This document shows positions 47,051 through 59,911 of a DNA stretch of 64,000 nt, one piece after another. The stretch is from positions 62,001 through 126,000 of the forward strand of contig NEEC01000018.1 of the NCBI GenBank assembly GCA_002189035.1. Direction: 5' to 3'. The notes under the pieces were generated by a model. That model ran no database searches and was not told where the DNA came from. It saw nothing but the letters and a program-made list of their open reading frames with translations. This DNA comes from Utricularia gibba. Taxonomy: Eukaryota > Streptophyta > Magnoliopsida > Lamiales > Lentibulariaceae. How positions within the stretch are numbered: the stretch's first letter is position 1; each line of letters starts with the position of its first letter. Position numbers and translations under genes: made by a program.

Positions 47051-47880
47051 ACATAAATTAACATATGTAAAATTGAAATACAATTAGTATATAATAAAAC
47101 ATGAATTTTATTATTATATTATAAAAAAATCGACACATTATAGATATATATGTATTATAATGATTCATATAAAACATATCTTTGTATTTTTTCAAAAAAA
47201 TCGAATATCTTGTGGAATATTATAAATATAAATATTATATTTTGTTATTATTTTAAAATTTTTGTACATTTCTTGTAACTGTAATAGATTATTACGGTGC
47301 TTGAAAATTTCGGAAACTGTAATTTATATTGTAGGCATCAATTTCAATATAAATTAATATATGTAAAATTTGTTTTCATTAATCTAAATTTAATTATAAT
47401 ATATAGTAAAACATGATTTCTATTATTATATGTTCAAAAATAATGATACATATAATATATATGTTTTATATTTGTAATTTAAAAAAAACGTAAATATCTT
47501 AAGGATTATTAGAAATATAAATATGTGTATTTTTATTTTAAAATTATACAATTATAATTATGAGTAATTTTTTAAAAATATTTTATTAATTAATTAGTTT
47601 GAGTGACATAAACAGTGTTTTAAAAAAAATTTGACATATTTATAACAGAAATTATATTATTTAAATGTATATATTTATTATATTTAAATGTGTATAATAT
47701 CTAAAAATAAAAGTAATTTAAAAAAGAAAAAAAAAATTAGTATGTTGATTTTATACACATAGTACACACAATGTTTGTTTTTGTATATTAGTTTTTTTGA
47801 AATGTGGTTTTGAAAATGAACCGTCAGAGTTCTGATAAATTGCATGTGCCAGATGAACCGGTGTCAGCTCATATTTTCTC
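47051..47880. other. AT-rich DNA between the array element and defensin 1
   Basis: Very AT-rich to about 47780 and without genes. The GC content rises from 47800, where the defensin promoter begins. Confidence 0.45.
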
Positions 47881-48089
47881 TTCGGGAACCCGTCCCAGAG
47901 TTCACGTGATACCCTACGGAAACCGAGACGCTGACAATACCCATGCACACAGCTCTTGGCGTTATCGTTCCCCACCGAATTCCACATGTTATTTAACGTG
48001 GGGTGGGGTTCCCGACTTCAGAAAAAAGAAAAAAAAAAAAAAAAGGAACAGATCGCCCGCCTTCTCGCTTTCGGCTTGGAGCTGATATC
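47881..48089 (+). promoter_or_regulatory. Promoter and 5' leader of defensin gene 1
   Basis: A G-box CACGTG lies at 47903-47908, a TATA-like TTATTTAA at 47989-47996, and the string TTGGCGTTATC about 30 bp before the TATA. The second gene has TTTGGCGTTATC and TTATTTAA (49461-49468) in the same arrangement, so promoter and coding region were duplicated together. An A-rich run at 48020-48043 lengthens this leader to about 95 bp, against about 47 bp in gene 2. Confidence 0.6.
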
Positions 48090-48386
48090 ATGGTGAAGAA
48101 TGCACTTGCAACGCTGTGCATCGTGTTTATCGCTCTCCTCCTCTCTGGTAACCGCTGCGCGAATGTTCAATCAGGACTTTTTTTTGCATGCAAATTGTAA
48201 AGTGTGATGGTTGCAGTAGCGGTGGTTCCTGTGGTGGAGGGGAGAATATGCGAGACGTGGAGCAACAGATTCAAAGGGCCGTGTTTGAGGGACTCCAACT
48301 GCAAAACAGTTTGCCAAGGGGAGGGGTTCCCCGACGGCGACTGCATGGGCTTTCGCCGCCGCTGCCGCTGCAAGAAGCCCTGCTGA
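48090..48386 (+). CDS. Plant defensin (gamma-thionin), gene 1, 2 exons
   Basis: A secreted antimicrobial-type peptide of the plant defensin family. Exons 48090-48147 and 48217-48386 with a 69-bp GT-AG intron after the signal-peptide codons, the intron position usual for the family; 75 aa. The precursor begins MVKNALATLCIVFIALLLS, a hydrophobic signal, and a short linker ends in VEG. The mature peptide of 47 residues starts RICETWSNRFKG and ends RRCRCKKPC, with eight cysteines in the defensin spacing for four disulphides, including GxC near the middle (GDC) and CxC near the end (CRC). It is Arg/Lys-rich. A sister gene lies 1.4 kb downstream in the same orientation. Target organism and expression cannot be told. 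Confidence 0.95.
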
Positions 48387-49380
48387 ACTCAATCACACCC
48401 ACTGCTGTGGTCCTCTACTCCTGCTGTATTGTGGTTTAAACGTTGTTAACTTCTCCCAGTGTGGCCACTGCTACGGCTCCCTTTCTTATATCTAAAAAAT
48501 AAAAACTTCCGTAAAATGTTTGCTGAAAAATGAATACCGTTCAATGTTCGATGCATCGTGTAAATTAAAAAAAAAAGTTCTTTTCATTCAGAAGTATGTT
48601 AATTTAATGTAACCCCTTGTAAATTTAAAGATTTCACGTTTGTCACATGTTGTGACTTGTGCATATAGAGGTTTGGATAAGGATTCGGAAAAAAATTCAT
48701 CATTTTGGAAATAAAAAATAAGAAAATAATGTAAGGTGTTGCATGTGCAAGTCAGTCTGTGTCGGCATACCTCACTTATATTACCTACTATTCCAAGCCT
48801 GCGTCGAGTGGGTGACTCTTTTTAACTGTTTCAGTTGTTATATACTTCTTCAAAAGGAACCCCTAGAGATGTTAATGAATCGGGTTGGGTTGCGACCCGA
48901 ACCCCAACCCATACACAATTATTTTTGAAAAATCGGAACCCAACCAAATATATAACGATTATGAAACCTCAACCAAGATCTTACAACCCAAAAGTAGGGA
49001 CTCCAATCCAATCCAATTTCGTTTAATCTGATAGTTGTTTTTTATTTTTTGTGGACAAAAAGTAAACTGCAATTTTAGCGCAATAATTGTGATTATTACT
49101 CATAATTTATGAGTACAAAATGACGGATAATGATGCTATGAATTATAAAACGAAATAATGTTTTAATTAATATATAAAATGAAGCCTGATAACCAACTAT
49201 AATAATAATCCTCATGATAATTATTAAATTCAACTTATTCTAATTACGTTCTAATGATTTATAAAAAAATAAAATTTTCTTCGTATACTCATTATCGAAA
49301 GGGCCTTCAATAAGGAAATGATAATTTTGTAAGCGGTAAATTGCAGGGGAGGGTTTTTCACGGAGGGGTCTGCGCTACGA
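48387..49380. other. Spacer between the two defensin genes
   Basis: The first 100 bp is probably the 3' untranslated region of gene 1 (an AATAAAAAC-type poly(A) signal near 48498). The rest is AT-rich, with a GGGTTGGGTTGCGACCCGAA string near 48882. No gene is seen. Confidence 0.5.
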
Positions 49381-49440
49381 ATGGATCGTACCGGTGGGCG
49401 TGAGGTCCACACGCTCACATGCCCAGCCACCGACTTTTGG

Positions 49441-49514
49441 CGTTATCCTTTGCCTTGGGGTTATTTAACAGGGGGTTCCTCAGCTCCCACAATCATCCCT
49501 TGCGAATTGCTATC
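49441..49514 (+). promoter_or_regulatory. Core promoter of defensin gene 2
   Basis: TTATTTAA at 49461-49468 is preceded by TTTGGCGTTATC at about 49436-49447, as in gene 1. Distance from TATA to ATG is about 47 bp, so the leader is very short. Confidence 0.55.
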
Positions 49515-49816
49515 ATGGAGAAGAAGGGCTTTGCGATGCTGTGCTTCGTGTTCCTCACTCTCCTCTTCTCTGGTAACCGAATGCATCAACAAGCCATGAA
49601 TGAATGTGATAGTGGTGTATGAAAATTGTTATGCGTATGGTTGCAGGAGTGCTGGTTCCTGGAGCTGAGGGAAGGATCTGCGAGACGCTGAGCGGAAGAT
49701 TCAAAGGGATGTGCTTCAGGGACTCCAACTGTAGGACCGTTTGCCACGGGGAGGGCTTCCCCGATGGAGACTGCCATGGCTTCCGCCGCCGCTGCGTCTG
49801 CCGGAAACCCTGCTGA
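49515..49816 (+). CDS. Plant defensin (gamma-thionin), gene 2, 2 exons
   Basis: Exons 49515-49572 and 49647-49816, intron 74 bp, 75 aa, with the same intron position, phase and lengths as gene 1. The signal is MEKKGFAMLCFVFLTLLFS, the linker ends in GAEG, and the mature 47-residue peptide starts RICETLSGRFKG and ends RRCVCRKPC. All eight cysteines are kept. Differences cluster at W to L and N to G near the start, P to M and L to F before the second cysteine region, Q to H, M to H, and R to V between the last paired cysteines. Both genes look functional. An AATAAAAAC poly(A)-type signal lies near 49960. Confidence 0.95.
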
Positions 49817-50049
49817 ACCTAAGCCAAACCCTTTTCCTTGGCAGATCCCTGTTGTTTGTCCTCTTTTACTTGCATTCAGCTGTCTTCTTGTCACCGAACG
49901 ACCACACCACGGAGTGTTGTTGTTCTGCTTCTGGGGTTCCCTTCAATTATCGTCTCAAGAATAAAAACCTTCTATGTTATCTCCGTACTTTGCGCCATTG
50001 GTGCTAATAATTCATCACATTTAATATATGTTACTAAAAAGGAAAAATA

Positions 50050-52647
50050 GCGCTCGCACCTCGTTGCTCTTATTCAAATCACCGTCCGGTAAGGATGAAC
50101 AAGGAATGGGTGCCCGACAAGGCCTGTAGTAGTAGGAGGGCCACTCGTTGAGGAGTTTATCCTGGAGGATGGGCTCCATAGAGGCGTGCAAGTCTCCTTC
50201 CATGGGATATCAAACCCAATCAGAGTGTTACGAGGTTAATGAGATTTTCGTAGTTCATTAAAGATTCTATAATACTCAACAATTTAGAGACAAATTTGCG
50301 GGAAAAGCAAGGGGTGAAGATTAATGAATTGCAAAATAAGAAAATCGGGTTACTCACACGTGAGAAGAAGGAATTCCATTAACATTTTGAAGGGAAAATG
50401 AACAAGGTTTTGTGTGTGAGATTTTTTATATTTTAATATGTAAAAGTGGACTAAATCCATTGATTTAGTCCACAAAAAATAAAGGCATCTTGTTTAAACT
50501 CTCATTGTGATTGTTACTTAAATATGAGTGGTGTTTTTAGTACAGCTTCAAGTATCCTTAATCACAATTCTACAAACCCAATGCTTTTTCAAACAATAAA
50601 AAATCAGAAAGTTTGGTAACAATTGACAAAGGCAGTTTCGTTTTATTTTATTATTATTATTATTATTTTTCAGTTGTGTGTTCATTCCAAACCCAAGCCC
50701 ATCGTCCGATAACTGGCCTTCATTGCTCCATCGAGAGTTTGATGTGGGCTCATGCACTTATCATGGAACACTTCACTTACATGAGAAGGATCTTAACTAT
50801 AATTTCTGTGCGTTTGTAGCTGGAAGATGGATGGTCATTTAGCTTGTCTCTTTATGTAATGCCAATGAGAGCTTATGTCACAATCCAACTTCGTTTTGTA
50901 AGATATTATCTATTTTAGATACCTAATATTTTTTGTAGTTTTATGTTTTTTTTTCCTTTGATACCAATATTATGACCTATTCTTGTATTGTATGATATTG
51001 TTCATTTCGAATACTCGATCTTTATGATTTTATGTTCTTTTTTTTCAACAAAAAAACCTCGTATAAGATTAGAAGAACCCTCTATTTAGATACGTCTCAT
51101 CCCCTGTCCATAATTAATATGAAATATTGTCATTAGGCCTTTGGCCTTACGCCTTACTCTTTTTAAGATGTTGATGATCCAAGTAATATCATGAAGTCAA
51201 TCGTTGTTAGTCTGTGTGTATTATTGCTTTCACCTATTTCCTATCAAAACTGCTTTAATCAGTTGAATAGCAACCGCACAGATTAAATTCCATCTAAAAC
51301 ACACCACGTGTGCATTTTGGACTCCCTTTGCACAAAGTAATGGCCACTGTTTTATAAAGCAATTCATTGATTTTCCAGTAATTTAGGTTCAATAGTTTTT
51401 TCTATAATATATTCAATCTAATTCATTAATTTTTAAATATATTTATTATATAGCGTAAAATATTTAAAATATAAAAATGTTATCAAGCATTTTTCAGAAT
51501 TTATTTAGATTATTAAATTTAATTTAAAAAATCATAAATTCGAATTGAATTCAATATAACTCGAAATGAAACTCATGATTTTAAAATATTGATAGTGAGC
51601 ACACCACTTCGTGATTTCCTTTGCACCTCTGAAGAATCAACACTTTCTTTCGCGTTCCTGATCATGAGGGGCGGACCGATTAATTTTTTAAAAATTTTGA
51701 AAATTTTAACTATTTTGATTGAGTTTCACCCCCCTTCCTAGTTTCGTCCCCCTCTTTCGAGTCTCGCCACCCCCTCTTCCGAGTTTCGTCCCCCCCTTTC
51801 ACAAAATCCTGCGTTCTCCACTGCTGATGATCGTTATCGTGCGTCGAGGATCATCATCAAGGAGATAAAAGAGCCATCCCTAGCTTTTGAAGAGCTTGCC
51901 CAGCAGTTTTACCGCAGGTGATACAACCCAATGTTTTTCGCTTCAGAGCGAGGAAGAGATTAATTTTGGGCACAGTGGGAGAAGAAAAGGATCAAGAACT
52001 CATTGAGGAAGAGGATGCGTATGCAAACCAAGTGAACAAAATTCTTGCAAGTGGCGAATTCAATGTCAACTAGATTATCAAACCCTTTATGCTTAAGAGT
52101 TCAAGACAAGGTCTGTCTGAATCTTTGGGAACACAGTGAACTTCTGCTTGACTACAACAGCAACCTGACCGCTGCAAATATGGAAGCAAATAAAGCGAAG
52201 CAAGGATAAGAAAGCTGGCATTCCTTTTTCAAAATACCCACTGCACTTGCATAACGTATACACATGCCGAAGCGCAGGGGAAGTGCCAAGGATGATGTAT
52301 TCGATGAGCATCATTAATTTTACAGCTAGAAGTGCAACAATGATCAGTTAGTAACAGTACCTGGACATCAAGAAGTCATACAATCATTTGAAGCATGGTG
52401 CTTTCCTAATTTGTTTTCTTTGGATTTCCTGAAGAGTACCTTCACAATATTCAGAACCATCAGGATGTGATGCATTTAGACTGAAGCCGAAACCAAGAAG
52501 GTGATGATCAGAAGACCTCTGTTTTTCTCTGACTTGTTTGTATATCTAAGGTTGCATGCTATTTTCTTTGGGTTACCGACATAAAGCAAGTAGTTCCCTA
52601 CATGCATCAGCGTGCACATGCACAAAGCAGGTGTGATCATTAAGTTG
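50050..52647. other. Intergenic DNA between defensin 2 and ferrochelatase
   Basis: A possible orphan minus-strand exon (50203 to about 50060, MEGDLHASMEPILQDKLL, ending at a GTGCGAG donor) has no recognisable family. A (TTA)n run lies at 50650-50667. A C/T-rich minisatellite of about 22-24-bp units (GAGTTTCGTCCCCC-type) lies at 51728-51800. At 51960-52073 a plus-strand frame reads LGTVGEEKDQELIEEEDAYA and onward to a stop, possibly a decayed exon. The last few hundred bases are the ferrochelatase 3' region. Confidence 0.4.
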
Positions 52648-55600
52648 TCATCGGAACAAGGGTAATATGCCCCATTGGTGAAGGAAGCCTTCACCGTTTG
52701 TAACCTCAAGTAGCAGCAGAACAAGCACTGCCAACATTGCGGCCCTCCCATTCCATGTTTCAGCACTCTTAGTCCAACCCCACTCCCACACTACCACGGG
52801 TGGCGGTAACTCCCTCCTCTGTGAATCATATGCAGCCAGCAGTTCTTCCACACTTCCTAGTGGAACTAAAGACTGCAAGAGGCACCGTAATGCATTCAGA
52901 CCTTGATGTGGATACACAAATTAAATAAAATCAAACGGAACCCATCAAACCTACAAGCAAGGAATTCACGGTTCCGTACATGTTAAGCATACAGAAACCA
53001 AGACTATTATTTTAAATTGAGCCAGCAAAAAACATTGACGTGAGGATTCAAACAGAAGAAAATAGAGACTGGAAAAGATCAAAAGAACTGACCATTAGTA
53101 TTCCACTGCAAATTGAATTCTGCCAATTACCTGTCGAGCTTCCAGATTAGAGACAGCCATTGCTCCAACATATGGAAGGCTTTCAATTACAGCATCCGCC
53201 AAATCAGAAATGAATGTAGGCTCACAACCGAGTGCTGGAACACGTCCCCAGTTCACTATACCAGATTCCAAAGCCAATTCCTTATACTCGACATCTATCT
53301 CCTCCAGTGTCTCGATGTGTTCACTAACAAAGCTATGGCAGACAAAATGAAAAAGTAACAGATGTGAACAAAGCATATCCTTGAGCCATTGCATGAATGA
53401 AATTTCAAATGGTAAAATTGGTGAAAAATAACAGTTGGGCTTCACCTAATTGGAACTGCTAGAAGACTCTTCACTCCTTTGCTTCCAAGCTCGACTATCA
53501 CATCATCTGTGTAGGGTTTCAACCATTCTACAGGACCAACTCTGCTCTGTATCACATCATGGCGGCTCAGATAAGATGAAACTGATAATACACTCAAAAT
53601 CGAAATACGAAGTGAACTAAAGATAAGATTCAATATTTTATACATACATGGTGAAATACAAAAATGGAGGTGGTAACATGGTGTACAAAGCTTCAAGTCA
53701 AGGGCGAGAACCTGATAGGCAAGGGTATATGTATTATATATCCCTCTCTTTTCAAGTTCATCCATGATTAAGTCCACACACTCCTCCATTTCAGCTTTGT
53801 AGGGGTCACCAGCTTCCTCGACGTAAGCAAGTGGTACCCCATGAGCCGTAAAGAAAATCAATGCCTATAACAGATATGCATACATTACAAAAAGTGATTC
53901 TTGGATTATATTTTTCGTATTATCAGCAACACACACCATATAGAACATCCAATAAACAAGATCAGCATTATGAAACATGATTGGTCACACAGATCTACCT
54001 CCCCGGGGGAGTCAAACTTCAAAAGTTCCTTTCCAATCAGATTTGCAATTGCTTTAATATAACCTTCTCGCTGATACCAGGATGGAATTACAGTGTGCTG
54101 CATGTTGACTAAATACTCATCCTCCCTGAGTTTAAAAGGTTTCAACGAAAACTGACATTTGATTCAGTGTTCAAAATGCGATGCTTTATCAATAAAGAGA
54201 CGAACCTGAATATGTTCTCAAGTAGACGAAGACTTGAACCACTTGTTGAGATAGAAAACTGAGGGTAGAGGGGAAGCACAACAAGCTTCGTAATTCCATC
54301 TCTTTTAATCTAGATATTTGGAAAAGAGTCAGACCGAAGACTTAAACAAATTGTTCCTATTGGCTGTCTTTGCGATGCTTCTTCACAAGAATGGATATGG
54401 TATGCAGAAGGACATTGATTTGAAAACAGAAACTCTGTCAAAAGAGTGAATTCTTCCAGAGATAGAGATTACAGAACATGACAACACGAGCTAATTGAAA
54501 TTTACAGAGATCAAACTGCAAAACCTAAATAGAATTGTTCAAGATATAAGTTCTAAAAAACAGCTACAGTGAGACTCTGCATCATCATATTAGCCCTTTT
54601 CATATCAATGAAATCTCTTCTGCATAAAAATGAAGATATCAATTAATTTGGAAAAAAAAAATGTCACATGGCTTCTGAAGATCAGTAACCAGTAATGCAT
54701 TGCACAGGTTACTGGTATCAAACACTTAAGCACAAACACACTCAAACGTATAAATTCAGATACTTGAGAGGAATTTACCCTTGTACCGATTACATTTAAT
54801 ACTAGCATGTTCTGTGAAGATATGGATTGAAAAAAAAATAAAAAATACATCAGAAAACTATAAACACATGTACTAATTCCTTAATGCAGCTAAATAAGAA
54901 CAGGATACAAGAAACGCCAACGGAAAAATATAGTCAGATACCTGCTCAATTGCTTCTTCAGTGAAGGGATGCCAGTAACGCATACCTACATACACCTTTG
55001 CTGGAAACTTCTTTTCACATAGTGCTTTCTCAATCTCTTTAGCCTTTAGAACAAAGATGTGTTACTTAATGAATACTAGATATTATACACGCATAAGTTA
55101 CCTATATTATTGGTACTGTGTAGTGAATGACATAAACCTTCATTGCATTTATAATTAATTTCCCATTTTTTCATATTAAACATTGCATAGCTTTCTGCGC
55201 TTCAAAAGCACAGGACCAATTTTTTACACTTGATGTTTGGATAAATATTGACTGACCTGGTAAGTGATCAGAAAATATATAAATTAAATGGTTCATTTGT
55301 TTCCAAATAGCTTAGACTGACATAGTAAAACTATAATCTGAACAAGATCATGCCTGTGCATCAGTCATACGCCGGAGAGGGGACCCACCACCAATTGAAG
55401 CATACCCTTCCTTGCTCTTTGGCGATCTTGCTACAGATATGAACTGTGCCAAAGGCTTTTGAAGAAATCGGAATAGTCTAGGCAGTCGAATAATATCCTG
55501 TGTTATCGCCAGGGAAAGGAACTTTCATTTTGATGGCAATAATTAGTGCAGTGCAGCTAAATAAAATTGACAAATGCTCACTGGATCGGCAAAAAGATTA

Positions 55601-56319
55601 AACAGGAAAGGCTGAACGTCATCCAATGTCTCTGGGCCGCCAAGGTTCAGCAAAAGTACCCCAATCTTCTCATTACCGTTAAGTGAGGTGATGGAGATAT
55701 CCTGGGATCCAGACGTGACCAGTGCTCCTGATTTTCCAGAGTGCTTTATTGGATGCTCCGTGAGTACAGATTGTACCTTTGACCATCCCCAGGAATGTCT
55801 AGCAAGGAGGGGCCCCTTCAACATGGAAGACCTAGGAAAAGCACCAGATTGAAATTTTGCACAAGGGCACATACTCTGATAGGAGAGCTTGGCTCTTGGC
55901 TGTAGCCTGCAAGAATCAAAATGCAAAGGGACGGAACTCAATTTCCAAAGAAACCCATATAAGTTTTCAAGCATTTGTTTAAATAATCGGTAAACAAGTC
56001 CAAATTACACAGCCAACAAGGAAAATGAAATGACCACAACACAATCATTTTCACAGCGCAGTGGCACAAACTAGACCAAATTGAACACTACCCATACTAA
56101 ATTAGTGAATTGGGGAAAGCCCCTTAAAAAAAGAGTGGCTAGGTTGCCGAAGACTGACAAAAAATTCTTCAGAAACCTAGTCCTGGACACACAACTGTGC
56201 TACGCCCAGAAAATCAATCCAACGGAAATGAGGAATCCCATAGTAGGTAGTGGGCAAAGCAAGAACCCTCACAAAGTAGAAGAAGGAGCTTGAATGCGTA
56301 TATCCATCGCCTGATTCAT
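52648..56319 (-). CDS. FC2: Ferrochelatase, plastid, FC2 type with CAB-like C-terminal helix, 11 exons
   Basis: Inserts Fe(II) into protoporphyrin IX, the last step of haem synthesis, in plastids. Exons: 56273-56319, 55582-55906, 55354-55497, 54942-55043, 54206-54309, 53999-54125, 53712-53864, 53446-53546, 53131-53332, 52648-52872 (ten coding exons; any further one would be untranslated). All junctions keep phase and give 509 aa. The N-terminus is Ser/Arg-rich like a transit peptide, then [16 protein letters not shown] opens the catalytic core, with IGGGSPLRR and the signature [20 protein letters not shown] (His about 291). The C-terminus (about 463-495, [18 protein letters not shown]) is the chlorophyll a/b-binding-like motif that marks FC2 and is lacking in FC1. 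The donor at 55353 is GC, not GT. The first exon was inferred from phase and a GTGAGG donor. Confidence 0.96.
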
Positions 56320-57290
56320 CGTTTCAAGGAGAAGAAAACAAGAACAGAAAGTAATCCGCTGAAAGGGACGCTGGTGGTAGCGGAAGGGAACGGCGGTTTT
56401 GGAGATGTACTAATCGTTATTTCATACTGGTTGAGCATCGCCATTTTGCCACGTGTTTTCGGGTGTTTATCTAACTCCAGTGTAGTATGGGATATTTAAA
56501 TTAATACAAATTCCAACATTTAAATTGTCTGAATTAATTTATTCTAAATTTGAGGATTCGTCTAAAAAAAAATCTTTTAAATTTATCTTTTATACTAACG
56601 GTATTAATTTTTTGAACAAACATTAAAAAAAGGTAATAAAAATATCATAATAGTACAATATTTTCACAATAATATTAGAGTAAAATTCAACTTGACTGTC
56701 GAGGATTCTGAGGAAATTCACAATGGAGATGGTTCTTGACAATCTCAATATCAACGCTCTACAATGTGTTAACTCTACATAGGCAGTAATATCATTTTTT
56801 AATTGCATTGATATTATAATGTCAAATATTTAATAACAAAATATTAAAAGTGAATGAATGAAATATCAAAGTGATTCAAAATCAATCATGTTGTTATTTA
56901 TATTATCAATTATATTTTCAAAACATAAATGGGTAAATGAAAAAAATACAATGAAATATAATAAAGTTATAATACACTTAATGCAATATAAAAAAATATT
57001 ACTTTTAATTTCTCAAGCTCTTTTATATATTTTTAATATTTTTATTTCATAACTTTTTGGCATCCATTCTTAACTACATATCAAAGCATTTACCATTTTT
57101 GGACTTAAGTAACTTCAAAAAGGATCAATTACACTTCCATCAATACTAACTGCAGATTCCTATACAATTGTTAAAACTAATGTAGTCATTAAATCTCTAG
57201 TTATTAAATAGAGTATAATATATCTAGAAACATTACATTTTCACCCATTTAAAATGTATAATTTATGCTATTTTGAGGTAACTTCAGCCT
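56320..57290. other. Intergenic DNA upstream of ferrochelatase
   Basis: 56320-56470 is GC-richer and probably holds the ferrochelatase leader and core promoter (minus). From 56500 the DNA is AT-rich with no gene up to the retroelement at about 57290. Confidence 0.45.
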
Positions 57291-59021
57291 GCCGTTGTCA
57301 CCACATAGAATCCTCGAAAAGCAGACGTGATCCCTCAAACAGCAGAGGTGGGAGAGCCCTCTACATGGAAAAAACGGAAAGACCCATCTTCCAAATCAAA
57401 GCATATCAGCTTGCATCAGCGATTGAAGGACATGCAGCAAACTTATAAGAATAAAAAAACTCCAGCGGAAGAACCACAAATAGAGCCACATGTCTCGCCT
57501 AAGAAGAAGGGGAAGAAACATAGAATGAAAAAGCAGAAGGCTCTGTTGGAGGAACCTGCGCCTGAGAAGGAATTTGCTGCACCTGAAAAAAAAGTGCTGC
57601 CCGCCATTGAGTAAAATGTGGAAATTTCCAGAAATGAAGAAGGGGCATCAGAAGAACCTGAGGCTGAAAATGAAATTCAGGAAGAGAAATATCAAGAGGA
57701 GGCTGGAGATAAAAATGAAACAGGACATGAACAGAAAATGGACGAACAGGGTGTGTAGCCACTAGTCCGAGGTCAGAAAGAGCAGGGAACTCAACCTGCA
57801 GAAACTGCAGCAAGCACAACTGAAGAGGAGCAGGAAAGGATGGAGAAGGTAAAGAAAAATTTCCCAAAATTAGTCCCTATGTTCATGAATGCAGGGAGAT
57901 TCGTAGTGGAAAGAGAGCGATTTCAACTACAAATGACTGGAAAGGGAATCCCTTACTTCAAGCACCATGTGGACATGTTAAACAAAAAATACCTGAAGTT
58001 TGAAACAGCAAAACATGTGGATAGATATGGAGAGGTAAAAGGTGCCAAGGTACTGCCATGGTACCTTTGAAATTCTTGTTGAATTGAACATAGTGGATAA
58101 GGTCTATACCATGTTTGAGAATTCTGCCTTTATGACCTTGTTTGAGTTAAAACTCCCTGCATGTGTGGAATTGTCATATGAATTCGCCTCTACTTTTATT
58201 TACAAAATTCCAGAAATTGTTTTGGAGCCTGCTGTTGTTTGCTTTCATTTGATGGGGACTGAATTTTCGTTTTCTTTGGCTGAGTAGAATGTTGCTCTTG
58301 GCTTTTGCTCAAAACAGTAAGTAGATTCGCATGATTTCACTGCTTCTTTATTCGATTATCCAGCAAACTTTGATGCTGAAGAATTTTATGGAATTTTGAC
58401 TGATCAGCATGTCACTGAATTTAAGACAAAAGGAACGAAATCTGAATTGTTTGTTGATCTGTTCATATATTAGTCACTACAACTCTTTTTGGTAAAAACG
58501 TTGGATTTAATGCTCTTTACAAACGTGAATTATTTGTGTTGTGGTGCATTATGAATAAGCGGTCTGTGAACTTAGGTGCAATGCTTGCTGAACAAATGAA
58601 TAGACATTATAGGCGTACTAAAATTCAGCAGCTAAACTTTGGTCATATTGTTATGCATCTGGTTCATACTCTTTGCCCTGAAAAACTATATGAACTTGAA
58701 TTCTTCCATGTTGAGACTAAGACAATACCATTGGATGCATATTCTCTGAAGGTTGCTAGACTAATCAACGTCCAAGGAAGTGAGTTTGTTTTTAGATCTT
58801 TGGAAGCATTGAAGGGGAGCGTTATCCCAAGGAAGAAGAAGGGAGACACTGCTGCTCCATCAACCTCGACCCCACCTCAAGGAGAGAAACGCTACTGCTG
58901 CCCAGAAATATTGGAGGTGATGAGCGACAAAATTTCAGACCTGATTTGGGTGATTACAGAGTTGAAACAGGGAGTGGCCGACGCCTCCCTGAACAAGGAA
59001 TCTGCTGCTAGAACGATTTAG
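57290..59021 (+). pseudogene. Athila-like retroelement ORF (putative plant transposon protein), decayed
   Basis: A Lys/Glu/Pro-rich N part (about 57327-57614) leads to GRFVVERERFQLQMTGKGIPYF at 57890-57960, then FEILVELNIVDKVY with PEIVLEPAVVCFHLMG to 58287. Further on come FDAEEFYGILTDQHVTEFK near 58375, and KRSVNLGAMLAEQMNRHYRRTKIQQLNFG to the Ser/Thr-rich end at 59021. Stops and frame changes separate these. The arrangement, especially NLG--LA-Q-N----RTK----FG---M, resembles the plant-specific transposon-protein family that accompanies Athila-type Ty3 elements (PF20167-like, from memory). It lies directly upstream of a TGATA-family LTR in the same orientation, so it is probably that element's last ORF. 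Gag and pol are absent. Confidence 0.6.
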
Positions 59022-59911
59022 TACAGTAGGTTTTTATTTTTCGTTTTATTTTATTTATTTTCATGTTTAGGATGCTGTTTACGTCAAGGAAGGGTATCTA
59101 TTAGTCTAAGTCTAGACTAGGAGTCGTGTCTACTATAGTTTTATTTGGTAGCAGCAAATTGTTTCTGATGGCTATGCGATTAAACATTACACCTGCGAGA
59201 TGAATTCTATTGCATGAGCTTTGCAAACCTTTTTCATACCCATGAGCATGTTTTTATATTTTTATTTCATGAAAGCATGTGTATGACACGAGGAATCCAA
59301 GGAGTGTGCTCTAGATTATTTTTATATGAATTGTTGAACTTCATAGTCATTGTGGAACAGGTTGCCAATCACGAAAAAAAGAGAGGTGAATGAAGGGTCA
59401 AAAAAAAAGAAAAAAATTGAGACTCAAGTCCTAAAAAGCAGCACATATTAAAAGAGCATATGCAGATTCAATAAGTAGTGAAACGGTGAGCAAAGAAAGA
59501 CTAATCCAGAGGAGTACGAAGGAGCCTGGTGTTATAAGGTGTGAGTGTTTGCCCAACACTCAAAAAAGAAAAGTCAATCACATTATGCCCGGATTAGCCT
59601 AGAACAAGCTGCCCCTTCACTACTCAAAAAAAGAAGAGAAAAAATAGAAAAAAAAAATGGGTTGGCAACTGTGACCTTAAGTGACTTTGGAGGGATCAAT
59701 TCTATAAGGTATGATCTTCGAAAATACTACTCAAGAGGAAACTACTCATACATATTTGAGTAATGAAATGATATGCACACTTGCACTTATGTAGCTCATG
59801 CATCGAAATTTACTCTCAGTTTTTATGTTCATCACTGATACTGAAGGAATTAGTTTTATGTTAGTATTAGGTAGGACTTGGGGACAAGTCTAGTGTCATT
59901 GTAGCATAGTG
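59022..59911 (+). mobile_element. Non-coding 3' internal region of the Athila-like element
   Basis: Between the ORF and the LTR, the sequence has A-rich stretches and two GAGACTCAAG/TTGGCAACTG-type partial repeats around 59340-59690. It ends with a purine-rich GGACTTGGGGACAAG near 59875-59890, about 25 bp before the LTR, which is a candidate polypurine tract. No independent gene is seen. Confidence 0.45.

Noticed and set aside
49586-50050. Frames of 66-102 aa around defensin 2
   Set aside because: Other-frame readings of the defensin exon and its 3' region.
57499-57867. Minus-strand 122-aa Pro/Phe/Leu-rich frame
   Set aside because: Antisense of the Lys/Glu-rich part of the retroelement ORF.
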